The translations under genes and the position numbers were made by a program. A stretch of 51,257 bases of DNA from Pseudomonadales bacterium (lineage in GTDB: Bacteria > Pseudomonadota > Gammaproteobacteria > Pseudomonadales > Azotimanducaceae). Numbering within the stretch: position 1 is the stretch's first letter; each line of letters starts with the position of its first letter. The notes beneath the pieces are model-generated. The model was not told the DNA's origin. It was given only the letters and a program-made list of their open reading frames with translations, and made no database searches. The stretch spans positions 1 through 51,257 of the forward strand of contig JANQKS010000017.1 in assembly GCA_028281005.1 (NCBI GenBank), written 5' to 3'. This document shows positions 10,791 through 18,664 of the stretch, piece after piece.

Positions 10791-10982
10791 ATGGATACAA
10801 AGCTGTTAGAAATGTTGGTTTGCCCGGTGAGCAAAGCCAGCTTGCATTACAAAAAAGAACAGCAAGAATTGTGGTGCCGAGTCAGTCGTTTGGCGTACCC
10901 GATACGGGATGGATTTCCGGTCATGATTGAAGCTGAAGCACGCGCTCTTACGGATGAGGAAACTGCGAGTCTGCCCACGTAA
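10791..10982 (+). CDS. Trm112/YcaR-like (UPF0434) small protein
   Basis: 63-residue protein of the Trm112p-like/UPF0434 family (E. coli YcaR), recognised by [11 protein letters not shown]...[25 protein letters not shown]. The family normally has CPxC at the first zinc knuckle; here the second cysteine is serine (CPVS), so zinc binding may be weakened or lost. In many proteobacteria the gene sits by lpxK-kdsB; here it follows purA by 11 bp and may be cotranscribed with it. The cellular role of the bacterial family is poorly known. Confidence 0.8.
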   Translation: MDTKLLEMLVCPVSKASLHYKKEQQELWCRVSRLAYPIRDGFPVMIEAEARALTDEETASLPT

Positions 10983-11049
10983 ACGGTCAGCCGGATACAA
11001 CAACAAAACCATTCGCCACCCATTCGCTTAAAGAGTTAAGAACGCCATC

Positions 11050-12171
11050 ATGCACACAGTTGTCATCAGCGGTACCGGGTTGTGGAAACCCGAAGAGTTT
11101 GTCACCAACGATGAGTTAGTCGCCTCATATAACGCCTACGCCTCGCGCTTCAATGAACAATATGCCGAAGCCATAACGTCCGGCGACACGGCGGAACTAC
11201 CGCTGTCCAGTGCGGAATTCATCGAGAAGGCCAGCGGCATCAAACAGCGCTACACCTACTGTAAAGAAGGGATCCTCGATATCGATCGTATGCGCCCGCT
11301 GCTGCCCGTACGCGCTGATGATGAACTGTCTCACCAGGCAGAAATGGCGGTGTATGCGGCGCGTCAAGCCATGACTGTGGCCAACAAAACCGCGGCGGAC
11401 ATCGATATGGTGATTGTGTCGTGTGCCTATACCCAGCGCGCGTATCCCGCCATAGCGATAGAAGTGCAACAGGCGTTGGGAATTGAAGGGTTTGGTTTTG
11501 ATATGTTGGTGGCATGCTCTGCGGCAACCTTCGCGCTGCATCGGGCCTATGATGCGGTGGCAGCCGGTTCAGCGCGTTGTGTACTGGCGATCAATCCAGA
11601 ACTCACCACACCACAGATCAATTTTAAAGACCGGGATGCTCATTTCATATTTGGTGACGTCAGCACGGCGGTCATCATGGAGTCGAGTGATACCTGCACC
11701 TCCGACAACGGTTGGGAAGTGTTAGGTACCCAGGCGGTCACCCAGTATTCGAACAACATACGTTCCAACTTCGGCTATTTGTCTTATGCCGACGACACGG
11801 ATCCTTATGCCGATGACAAGCTGTTCCACCAAAACGGCCGCAAAGTGTTTAAAGAAGTTTGTCCCATGGCTGCGGAACACTTGCGCACCCAGGTCGAGAA
11901 ACTCGGCTTCAGCGTGTCCGACATCAAACGTTGGTGGCTGCACCAAGCCAATATCAACATGAACGAGTTGATTGCGCGCCGCCTGTTGGGTCGTGACCCA
12001 GACACAAACGAGGCGCCGATTGTGCTGGATGAATACGCCAATACCGCGTCCGCCGGATCTATTATTGCGTTTAATCTGTACAACGAAGACTTGGTGAGTG
12101 GTGACCTGGGTGTGATTTGTTCCTTCGGCGCCGGCTACTCAATCGGTTCGTTAGTTGTAAAAAAACGTTAG
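11050..12171 (+). CDS. Beta-ketoacyl-ACP synthase III (FabH2-like)
   Basis: Thiolase-fold condensing enzyme of 373 residues, longer than housekeeping FabH (about 317). Active-site Cys lies in LVACSAATFALH, the His in RWWLHQANINMN and the Asn in DEYANTASAGS. The extended N-terminal region (MHTVVISGTGLWKPEEFVTNDELV and a long insertion before IKQRY) resembles the Pseudomonas PA3286-type KAS III, known to prime fatty-acid synthesis from medium-chain acyl-CoA taken from beta-oxidation. That function is inferred by resemblance only. It stands alone: 67 bp after the small protein and 150 bp before the next gene. Confidence 0.82.
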   Translation: MHTVVISGTGLWKPEEFVTNDELVASYNAYASRFNEQYAEAITSGDTAELPLSSAEFIEKASGIKQRYTYCKEGILDIDRMRPLLPVRADDELSHQAEMAVYAARQAMTVANKTAADIDMVIVSCAYTQRAYPAIAIEVQQALGIEGFGFDMLVACSAATFALHRAYDAVAAGSARCVLAINPELTTPQINFKDRDAHFIFGDVSTAVIMESSDTCTSDNGWEVLGTQAVTQYSNNIRSNFGYLSYADDTDPYADDKLFHQNGRKVFKEVCPMAAEHLRTQVEKLGFSVSDIKRWWLHQANINMNELIARRLLGRDPDTNEAPIVLDEYANTASAGSIIAFNLYNEDLVSGDLGVICSFGAGYSIGSLVVKKR

Positions 12172-12254
12172 TACTGCGGGTGGGGTAAGTCCTGCCCGGC
12201 CAGTACATCCTTCGCCCTGGATGTGAAGAAGTTGTGAATGTTAATTCAGAAACT

Positions 12255-12287
12255 TTGACACAGCATTCACCAACACATCTCCATTCT
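12255..12287 (+). promoter_or_regulatory. Candidate promoter of the DUF4397 lipoprotein gene
   Basis: A perfect -35 hexamer TTGACA (12255-12260) lies 62 bp upstream of the GTG start. The best -10 matches downstream are poor (CATTCT at 12282-12287 with a long spacer), so only the -35 half is convincing. Confidence 0.3.
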
Positions 12288-12321
12288 GCGCACCTCATGT
12301 TTTCAGCAAGGAGAAATCCCA

Positions 12322-13758
12322 GTGCGCTTCGGAATATTTTTAACGCTGGCGCTGACGGTGTTGGGTGGATGCGGAAGCAGCTCGTCTAGCCGTCCAGTTC
12401 AGAACCCCGATCCAGTAGACCTGACCCAGGTTGTTTTTGAGCTGGTTCATGCGTCTCAAGATGCACCGCCGGTTAACCTCACGGTGGGCGGCTCAAGCAT
12501 CGCCAGCGGCGCGGACTTTGGACAAGCCGCATTTGTGACCACCACGGCAGGAGAAATCACCGTGGAAGTTGAAGGGATCATCCCTTCCGGTAATGCAACG
12601 GTGATTACTCGCACTGCAGATTTTGCGGATGGTCAGCGTGTAACCATCTTCGCGACCGACGAGGTGGCCAATATCGATGGTGCTGTGAGCCCTATCATCA
12701 TTATTGATGACCAGCCCGAGATTGCACCGACGGAAGTTCGATTGCGCCTGGTCCACGCGGCTTCAAACGTCACGGCGATTGCGCCCATGGTAGACGTATA
12801 CATTTCTGGCCCCACGGATCCCCTGCCGGCAGCGCCAACCACAACGTTTATGTTTGGTGACGTGGTCGAGTTAGCTGCACCCGTCCCGGCGGGTGATTAC
12901 CGTGTGCGCGTGACACCGTCGACGTCGACCACGGTCGTCTACGACTCCGGCACTCTCCCGCTAGCTGGCGGTAGTGACCTGGTAGTGGCTGCGATTGCCA
13001 ATGTGGGTCCCGGCGCTGCACCGATTCAGCTGTTGGCCCTAACCGGCAGCGAAGCGTTGTCGTTGCCCTCTGCGGGTGATGTGCCGACGCCGGCAGATCT
13101 GCGTGTGGGTCATATTGCCGCTGACGTGGTACCGGTGGACGTAATCGCCAATGACGATTTGGTGAACCGCCCGGTCGAAGACCTCGAATACGGCGACGTG
13201 ACTGACTACTTGCCGATCCCAGCTGGACCGATCAACTTTAAGGTAGTCGGCGCTGGGACCGATGGCCCTGCCGCGATCGACACGTTGGACACGGTAGATC
13301 TAGTGTCTGGCACCACCTACTCGGTGTTTGCGGTAGGTTTGGCAAACGCAGACCCGGCCAGTGATGAAGCGTTAACCGCGCGGATTTACGAAGACAACCC
13401 GCGCCGGATCAGTACCGAAGGCCGCGCGCGCATTTTCCACGGGTCACCTTCTGCCGGACCGGTGGACATTTATGTGGTTGAAACGGGTACCGACATTACT
13501 GACCTCACTGCTGATTTCTCCGGCGTAGAATTTCTTGGTGAGACAGGCTACGTTTCCTTGGAGGTTGGCGTGGACTACGATGTGATCGTCACGGGTCCTG
13601 GCAGCAAAACACCGGCTATCCCGGTGGTGACCATTCCGCTAGACATCGGCGTGGGTGGCGGTGTTGAAGGTGACACGATTTACACTGCGATTGCAGCCGA
13701 CGCACCTGGCGGTGGTGCGCCAATGGGCTTGATCCTGGCGGATGACCTGGATCCTTAA
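12322..13758 (+). CDS. DUF4397-repeat lipoprotein
   Basis: Predicted outer-membrane or periplasmic lipoprotein of 478 residues. The signal peptide ends in a lipobox (TVLGGC, Cys at about residue 17) followed by a Ser-rich tether. The remainder is about four consecutive DUF4397-like beta-sandwich repeats, each starting with a (V)xLxHAS/xHIAAD-type strand: FELVHASQDAPPVNL, LRLVHAASNV, LRVGHIAADVVPVDV and ARIFHGSPSAGPVDIYV. The start is GTG at 12322 with an AAGGAG site 8 bp upstream. A strong terminator follows, so the gene is a single transcription unit. DUF4397 proteins have no established biochemical role; a surface or matrix structural role is only a guess. Confidence 0.82.
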   Translation: MRFGIFLTLALTVLGGCGSSSSSRPVQNPDPVDLTQVVFELVHASQDAPPVNLTVGGSSIASGADFGQAAFVTTTAGEITVEVEGIIPSGNATVITRTADFADGQRVTIFATDEVANIDGAVSPIIIIDDQPEIAPTEVRLRLVHAASNVTAIAPMVDVYISGPTDPLPAAPTTTFMFGDVVELAAPVPAGDYRVRVTPSTSTTVVYDSGTLPLAGGSDLVVAAIANVGPGAAPIQLLALTGSEALSLPSAGDVPTPADLRVGHIAADVVPVDVIANDDLVNRPVEDLEYGDVTDYLPIPAGPINFKVVGAGTDGPAAIDTLDTVDLVSGTTYSVFAVGLANADPASDEALTARIYEDNPRRISTEGRARIFHGSPSAGPVDIYVVETGTDITDLTADFSGVEFLGETGYVSLEVGVDYDVIVTGPGSKTPAIPVVTIPLDIGVGGGVEGDTIYTAIAADAPGGGAPMGLILADDLDP

Positions 13759-13789
13759 AGAGCCGAAAGGGCGAGAAATGCTCTAATGA

Positions 13790-13817
13790 AAACCGGCCTT
13801 CGGGCTGGTTTTTTTTT
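13790..13817 (+). terminator. Rho-independent terminator after the DUF4397 gene
   Basis: Stem AACCGGCC / GGCTGGTT closed by a TTCG tetraloop, followed by a run of about nine T. It begins 32 bp after the lipoprotein stop codon. Confidence 0.9.
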
Positions 13818-13916
13818 GGGGCCGCGTTTAGACGATCCAGGTAGAATAACGCGCACAGCGAGCGACTTGTAAGAGTAGCGAGATGCTACAAAGATTGATC
13901 GATGTTTTCGGCGAGC

Positions 13917-13946
13917 CGAAAAACTCGCTAAGCTCGCATCGCGAGC
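13917..13946 (-). terminator. Candidate terminator of tRNA-Leu
   Basis: On the minus strand, just past the tRNA CCA end, CTCGC and GCGAG can pair around a 12-nt loop and run straight into TTTTT. An alternative hairpin GCTCGC-GAT-GCGAGC (13932-13946) competes with it. The stem is short, so this is a candidate only. Confidence 0.45.
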
Positions 13947-13950
13947 GGCA

Positions 13951-14037
13951 TGGTGCCCAGGAGAGGACTTGAACCTCCACGGGGTTACCCCCACTAGCAC
14001 CTGAAGCTAGCGTGTCTACCAATTTCACCACCTGGGC
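13951..14037 (-). tRNA. tRNA-Leu (anticodon CAG)
   Basis: The reverse strand gives an 87-nt tRNA with encoded CCA. The acceptor stem is GCCCAGG paired with CCTGGGC, the discriminator base is A, the D-arm is GTGAAATTGGTAGACAC, the anticodon arm GCTAGCTTCAGGTGCTAG exposes CAG, the long variable arm is built on GGGGTTACCCC-type pairing, and the T-arm has GGTTCAAGTCC. The long variable arm and the sequence match class II tRNA-Leu(CAG). It is divergent from rnr. Confidence 0.96.
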
Positions 14038-14050
14038 ACAGGGGGTGCGG

Positions 14051-14080
14051 ACTGTACTGAAATCTTAAGGTAGGTGTCAA
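14051..14080 (-). promoter_or_regulatory. Promoter of tRNA-Leu, inside the start of rnr
   Basis: On the minus strand a perfect TTGACA (-35, 14075-14080) is separated by 18 bp from TACAGT (-10, 14051-14056). Transcription would begin about 6-8 bp before the mature tRNA end. The stretch after the -10 is very GC-rich (ccgcacccc), as expected for a stringently controlled stable-RNA promoter. The -35 hexamer overlaps the GTG start codon of rnr. Confidence 0.75.
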
Positions 14081-16320
14081 CGTTGCCAAAACGGCGAAAG
14101 GCTCCACGCAAACATTCCAACCGATTCACCGCCACGGAAATCACCACGCTGCTCCGCGAACAAGCGGGTCCGGTGAGTTGGCGGGTGCTCATCGACCTGA
14201 CCGGTGCAGACGAACCGCGCGCCATTACCCAATTGCGGCAGATGCTCAAAGGTCTCGAACGCAGCGGCGAGTTGCTGCGCGATCATCAAGGTACCTACCA
14301 TCTGCCGGATGCCGGTACCGCGCAGGAGGCGTTGGTAGAACGCAACGGCAAACAGTTTACCGCTGCTGGCGCGGTGATTGAGGACGCACAAAGATTCTCT
14401 CTGCGCGAAGGGGATGCCGTAGAGCTGCGCGTGGTCAACGGCCAAGCGCACGTGCTGCGAGTGATTAGCCACGCGGATACTCCCGTAACCGGTGTGTTGC
14501 GCAAGCGCGGTCGTTACCCCTTTGTCGAGGGGATTGGTAGCTACCGAGGGCACGTGTCCTTATTGGAACCGCCCGCCCAGGGCGAAGATGGCGATACGGT
14601 ACATGTCCGCATTGTGGATCGTGATCGACGCGGTTTGGTTGGCATCGTGGAAGATGTGCTGGAGCACACGAGCGTGCTTGAACAAGCCATTGCCACCGCT
14701 GTCGCCAGCGCACAAATCCCCCACGAGTGGCCGGAGGCGGTGACCGCAGCGGTAAACAAACTGCCCAGCAGCGTAAATCCCAAGCGACATCCGCAGCGTG
14801 AAGATCTGACCGCTTTACCCTTGGTCACCATTGACGGTGACAGTGCGCAAGACTTTGACGATGCGGTGTATGCTGAGCCCTTGCCCGGCAAACGCGGCGG
14901 CTTCCGCTTGGTGGTAGCCATCGCAGACGTGGGCCATTACGTGAAGCGCGGCGGTGCGCTGGATTTGGAAGCGGTTCAACGCGGCACCTCGGTTTACTTC
15001 CCCACCACCGTCATACCTATGTTGCCGGAACATATTTCTAACGGTTTGTGTTCGCTGCGACCGCTCACCCCACGCTTAAGTCTAGTGTGCGACATGCAGC
15101 TAGACGCGCATGGGCAAGTAGATCGCTACAGATTCTATGAGGCGGTGATTTTCTCGCATGCTCGGCTGACGTATTCCCAGGTACAGGCTTTTCTTGAGGG
15201 CACCGATGAGCTACCAGTGGAGGCTGCTTACGCGACTCAGGTCGGCAAGTCGGTACAGGTATTACGCCAGGTGTATGCGTTGTTGCGACAGGCCCGAGAG
15301 CAACGCGGGGCGCTGGATTTTGCCACGCGGGAAGCGCAGTTGGAGCTGCAGGCTGGGCGTGTCATCGGAGTGCAACCGGTTGAGCGGCTGCTGGCGCATC
15401 AGTTGATCGAAGAAGCCATGATAGCGGCCAATGTAAGCGCCGCCCGTTATCTGGAAGAGCACCATACGCCGGCTTTATACCGCGTGCATGAACCGCCCGA
15501 CCCAGACAAAATGGAGGAGTTGCGCCATGCACTGGCGTACGCCGGTGTACGGTTGGCGCCGGGAGACGTTGCACCCAAGGCGCTGCAGGCGGCACTAGGT
15601 AGATTGCCGCAGCACGCGGACCAGTGGTTGTATGCGCAACTGGCTCTGCGCACTTTGCAGCAAGCGGTCTACTCGCCTCGCAACCAAGGTCATTATGGTT
15701 TGGCCTTGGAGCGCTACATGCATTTCACTTCCCCCATCCGGCGCTACCCAGACCTGGTGGTGCATCGAGCGATTAAGGCAGTGCTTGCCAAACAGGCGGG
15801 AATCTCAGCGAAGCGTATCCCCAGTTTGGACGAGCTGCACGTCTTGGGTGAACAGTGCTCTTCCCATGAACGTCGCGCGGAAAACGCAGGTTGGTCGGTG
15901 GATGCATGGCTGAAGTGCGACTACTTGCTGTCGGAGATCGGTGCTCGTTTTGACGGTGTGGTTGCGGGAGTCACCGAATTTGGCCTGTTTGTGGAACTGC
16001 AGGGTTACTACGTGCAGGGCCTATTACACATCTCCAATTTGGGTGAAGACTACTATATCTTTGAGCCGCGTACGCTTGCCCTGGTGGGTGAACGCAGCGG
16101 CCGCCGTTTTGCCCTGGGTGATCGTTTGGACGTCATGATTCGCGACATAGACCCGCCTCAAGGCAAAATTGATCTGGTGTTGGCCCAACCCACGAAACGC
16201 AACAAACGCGGTAAACAAGGGGGTAAACAGAAGGGCGAACAGAGAGACAAACAAAGAGACCAACGAAGAAAAGGTGAGCGGCAAGGTGGCACCGGCGGCC
16301 AGACCCGGCGTAAACGTTGA
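14074..16320 (+). CDS. rnr: Ribonuclease R
   Basis: Processive 3'-5' exoribonuclease that degrades structured RNA and acts in trans-translation and rRNA quality control. The 748-residue protein has an N-terminal winged-helix region (about 17-75), cold-shock domains, an RNB catalytic domain with DGDSAQDFDDAVYAE and FTSPIRRYPDLVVH, an S1 domain (ARFDGVVAGVTEFGLFVELQG) and a very basic Lys/Arg/Gln-rich tail, typical of RNase R. The listed start is GTG at 14074; TTG at 14083 has a better spaced AGG and keeps the PKRRK start, so the first few residues are uncertain. rlmB follows with overlapping TGATG. Confidence 0.95.
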   Translation: MSTLPKRRKAPRKHSNRFTATEITTLLREQAGPVSWRVLIDLTGADEPRAITQLRQMLKGLERSGELLRDHQGTYHLPDAGTAQEALVERNGKQFTAAGAVIEDAQRFSLREGDAVELRVVNGQAHVLRVISHADTPVTGVLRKRGRYPFVEGIGSYRGHVSLLEPPAQGEDGDTVHVRIVDRDRRGLVGIVEDVLEHTSVLEQAIATAVASAQIPHEWPEAVTAAVNKLPSSVNPKRHPQREDLTALPLVTIDGDSAQDFDDAVYAEPLPGKRGGFRLVVAIADVGHYVKRGGALDLEAVQRGTSVYFPTTVIPMLPEHISNGLCSLRPLTPRLSLVCDMQLDAHGQVDRYRFYEAVIFSHARLTYSQVQAFLEGTDELPVEAAYATQVGKSVQVLRQVYALLRQAREQRGALDFATREAQLELQAGRVIGVQPVERLLAHQLIEEAMIAANVSAARYLEEHHTPALYRVHEPPDPDKMEELRHALAYAGVRLAPGDVAPKALQAALGRLPQHADQWLYAQLALRTLQQAVYSPRNQGHYGLALERYMHFTSPIRRYPDLVVHRAIKAVLAKQAGISAKRIPSLDELHVLGEQCSSHERRAENAGWSVDAWLKCDYLLSEIGARFDGVVAGVTEFGLFVELQGYYVQGLLHISNLGEDYYIFEPRTLALVGERSGRRFALGDRLDVMIRDIDPPQGKIDLVLAQPTKRNKRGKQGGKQKGEQRDKQRDQRRKGERQGGTGGQTRRKR

Positions 16321-17087
16321 TGAGTGATGTCTACGGCATTCAAGCAGTGCGTTCGGTGCTGCGCGAAACCCCTGATCGAGCTCGGCGCCTATATATCCAG
16401 CGCGGCCGCAGGGATGCGCGCATCAGTGAGCTGGTGGCGCTTGCCCGGGAAGCTGGTGTGCGGTACCAGGCTATGGAGGCCCAGTGGTTTCGCCGTCGGG
16501 CCGGCGAGGTTGCGCACCAGGGTGCGCTGTTGGAATGCCACGAAGCGGCGCTTGCCGGTTTGGACGATCTGCTACAACGCTGGGATAGCTTCGGACCCGA
16601 ACCGCTTTTGTTGATTGTCGATGGGGTGACCGATCCGCGTAATCTTGGCGCCTGTTTGCGTTGCGCCAGCGGCGCCGGTGTCGATGCGGTGCTGTTGCCG
16701 AAACACCACAGCGCGCCGCTCAGCGCAGTGGCTTTAAAGACTGCTCAAGGCGGAGTAGAAGATCTATACCTCGTAGAAGTCACTAATCTGGTTCGCGCTA
16801 TGAAAAAACTACAAGAGCGGGATGTTTGGATTGTTGGCACCGAAGGTGATGCGCCGAATGCATACACGCAAATACGCGCTCAAGGTCCGCTGGCCTTGGT
16901 CATCGGCGGTGAAGAAAAGGGCATGCGGAGGCTAACGCGTGAACAGTGTGACGAACACGTGCATATACCGATGCGCGGCAGCGTCAGCAGCCTCAATGTA
17001 TCGGTTGCCGCAGGCATTGTGCTGTATGAAGCTCTGCGACAAAGATCCATCACCGCTGGCGAAACGTCGGTGGACAAGCCCGCGTAG
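16320..17087 (+). CDS. rlmB: 23S rRNA (guanosine-2'-O-)-methyltransferase RlmB
   Basis: SpoU-family (SPOUT) methyltransferase that makes Gm2251 in the ribosomal P-loop of 23S rRNA. The 255-residue protein has an N-terminal substrate-binding domain (MSDVYGIQAVRSVLRETPDRA) and the knotted catalytic domain with DPRNLGACLRCASGAG, IGGEEKGMRRL and the C-terminal SLNVSVAAGIVLYE. The ATG shares its first base with the TGA of rnr, so translation is coupled. The open frame can be read from an upstream TTG at 16317, which is less likely. Confidence 0.95.
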   Translation: MSDVYGIQAVRSVLRETPDRARRLYIQRGRRDARISELVALAREAGVRYQAMEAQWFRRRAGEVAHQGALLECHEAALAGLDDLLQRWDSFGPEPLLLIVDGVTDPRNLGACLRCASGAGVDAVLLPKHHSAPLSAVALKTAQGGVEDLYLVEVTNLVRAMKKLQERDVWIVGTEGDAPNAYTQIRAQGPLALVIGGEEKGMRRLTREQCDEHVHIPMRGSVSSLNVSVAAGIVLYEALRQRSITAGETSVDKPA

Positions 17088-17100
17088 CGCCAAATGCCGC

Positions 17101-17129
17101 TTGCGCGGAGACCTCTTCCTCCCTAAAAT
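17101..17129 (+). promoter_or_regulatory. Promoter of the rpsF-rpsR-rplI operon
   Basis: TTGCGC (17101-17106) and TAAAAT (17124-17129) are spaced by exactly 17 bp. Transcription would start near 17136 and leave a leader of about 90 nt before rpsF. Confidence 0.7.
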
Positions 17130-17145
17130 GCGCACCCCCACCACA

Positions 17146-17213
17146 GGTGGTTAACTCACTTGCCTCACGCGTTGATGCGGAGGCTAAGCATCCTGCAACT
17201 GCGGGTGTGAACC
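17146..17213 (+). promoter_or_regulatory. Candidate S6:S18 autoregulatory leader
   Basis: The leader of rpsF can fold into a closing stem (GGTT 17149-17152 with AACC 17210-17213, then CAC 17157-17159 with GTG 17205-17207) enclosing two hairpins: GCCTC/GAGGC with an inner CGC/GCG (17162-17184) and CCTGC/GCGGG (17192-17205, its last base shared with the outer stem in this draft model). Many bacteria carry an mRNA leader here that binds the S6:S18 dimer and represses the operon. The fold was drawn by eye and not scored against the family model. Confidence 0.4.
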
Positions 17214-17226
17214 ATAAGGAGAACAT

Positions 17227-17706
17227 ATGCGACATTACGAAGTCGTGTTTCTGGTGCATCCAGACCAGAGTGATCAAGTCCCTGGCATGATCGAGCGTTA
17301 CCACAGCATGATCGAGCGTGGCAACGGTGCCGTGCACCGCACCGAAGATTGGGGCCGCCGGCAGTTGGCTTTCCCCATCGCCAAAGTACACAAAGCCCAC
17401 TATATCCTCATGAACATTGAGGTCGGCCAAGACGTCTATGACGAACTGCAGAGCGCATTTCGCTTCAACGACGCGGTCATACGTAGTCTTATTATTCGTC
17501 GCGATGGCCCGGAAACCGGTAACTCCAAAATCTACGAAGAAGAACTGCGTGAGCAGGAAAAAGACCGCGAGCGTGAGCGTCGTCGTGAAGAAGAGTACGC
17601 CGCGCGCGCCTCACAAGGGGAGGAATCAGCAGAAAGTGGCGTCAGCGAAGCTGATGCCGATACGCAGAGCAATGCACCCGCAGTGGAAGAGGAGCCCAGC
17701 ACATGA
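17227..17706 (+). CDS. rpsF: 30S ribosomal protein bS6
   Basis: Small-subunit protein that binds the central domain of 16S rRNA together with S18. The conserved core runs from [18 protein letters not shown] through [12 protein letters not shown] and ends near residue 100. The 159-residue product has an unusually long highly charged C-terminal tail ([16 protein letters not shown], then acidic) that is longer than the E. coli protein. An AAGGAG site precedes the ATG. The stop overlaps rpsR by four bases. Confidence 0.97.
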   Translation: MRHYEVVFLVHPDQSDQVPGMIERYHSMIERGNGAVHRTEDWGRRQLAFPIAKVHKAHYILMNIEVGQDVYDELQSAFRFNDAVIRSLIIRRDGPETGNSKIYEEELREQEKDRERERRREEEYAARASQGEESAESGVSEADADTQSNAPAVEEEPST

Positions 17707-17912
17707 GCCGTCGTCGCATGCAACAAGCCCAGCAAGAAGGGGCAATCGATTACAAGGATCTGGATACGCTGCGGCAGTTCATCGGTGAAACCGGTAAAAT
17801 TGTACCCAGCCGTATTACTGGTGCGTCCGCCCGCTTTCAACGGCATTTGGCCAAAGAGATCAAGCGTGCCCGCTATCTAGCGCTGCTGCCTTATACGGAT
17901 CAGCACAAATAA
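17703..17912 (+). CDS. rpsR: 30S ribosomal protein bS18
   Basis: 69-residue partner of bS6 on the platform of the 30S subunit. The family core [23 protein letters not shown] and [17 protein letters not shown] is intact. It overlaps rpsF through ATGA and precedes rplI by 15 bp. Confidence 0.97.
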   Translation: MSRRRMQQAQQEGAIDYKDLDTLRQFIGETGKIVPSRITGASARFQRHLAKEIKRARYLALLPYTDQHK

Positions 17913-17927
17913 GCATCGGAGAACCTC

Positions 17928-18377
17928 ATGAATGTAATTTTGCTGGAACGGGTTAACAACCTCGGTGACCTCGGTGACGAAGTCAGCGTCAAAGGGGGTT
18001 TTGCACGTAATTTCCTGTTGCCGCAGGGTAAGGCGGTGCAAGCCAATGCAGCCAACCGGGCTGTGTTTGAGGAACGCCGTGCAGAACTACAGGCTGCAGC
18101 GGATGATAAATTGGCGGCCGCCCAGGCGCGCGCAGAAAAACTCGCGGACACCGTCGTTACCATGGTCGTCAAAACCGGTGAAGAAGGCCGCTTGTATGGT
18201 TCGGTGGGTACGCAAGACATTGCCAATGCTCTGGTAGCCGAAGGTCATGACGAGTTAGTGCGCTCTGAAGTACAGATGCCCGAAGGGGTAATCCGCGTCA
18301 TTGGTGAATACGACATTGGCTTGCAACTGCACTCCGATGTGACCGTCGACATCAAAGTAAACGTGGTGGCGGAGTAA
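17928..18377 (+). CDS. rplI: 50S ribosomal protein bL9
   Basis: 149-residue two-domain ribosomal protein. The N-terminal domain has MNVILLERVNNLGDLGDEVSVKGG and ARNFLLPQGKA, followed by the long connecting helix (Ala/Glu/Arg-rich) and the C-terminal domain ending in DVTVDIKVNVVAE. A terminator about 95 bp downstream closes the rpsF-rpsR-rplI operon. Confidence 0.97.
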   Translation: MNVILLERVNNLGDLGDEVSVKGGFARNFLLPQGKAVQANAANRAVFEERRAELQAAADDKLAAAQARAEKLADTVVTMVVKTGEEGRLYGSVGTQDIANALVAEGHDELVRSEVQMPEGVIRVIGEYDIGLQLHSDVTVDIKVNVVAE

Positions 18378-18470
18378 GCACTCACCCAATTTGCTAGGTG
18401 ATAAGCCCCAGGCAATAAGAACAATTTGAAAGAAGAAAGAAAATAAGAAGCACATTAATGTGCCACATTG

Positions 18471-18498
18471 AAAGGGTCCTTGTTTGGACCCTTTTTTT
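18471..18498 (+). terminator. Rho-independent terminator of the rpsF operon
   Basis: Perfect stem AAAGGGTCC / GGACCCTTT with a TTGTTT loop and a run of T. It separates the ribosomal operon from dnaB. Confidence 0.92.
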
Positions 18499-18561
18499 GC
18501 CTGCATAACCCCGGCGGCGATCTCCGGCATTGCTCGTCGCACATCGATTTAGCCTTTTCCC

Positions 18562-18585
18562 GTGGATGCGCACAAAATATCCACA
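18562..18585. promoter_or_regulatory. DnaA-box-like inverted repeat upstream of dnaB
   Basis: ATATCCACA (18577-18585) differs from the DnaA box TTATCCACA at one position. It forms an inverted repeat GTGGAT-N11-ATCCAC with 18562-18567. The location about 80-100 bp upstream of dnaB makes DnaA-linked regulation conceivable, but a chance match is possible. Confidence 0.35.
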
Positions 18586-18594
18586 GCTTCTCAA

Positions 18595-18624
18595 TTGCAC
18601 AGCCGGGCCTTAGGGTCGTAACCT
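18595..18624 (+). promoter_or_regulatory. Candidate dnaB promoter
   Basis: TTGCAC (18595-18600) and TAACCT (18619-18624) with an 18-bp spacer, about 40 bp upstream of the dnaB start and downstream of the rplI terminator. The -10 is moderate. Confidence 0.4.
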
Positions 18625-18664
18625 ACAGGGGTAAACCCCCAGCGTAATGTAATCCCCTTGGTCG

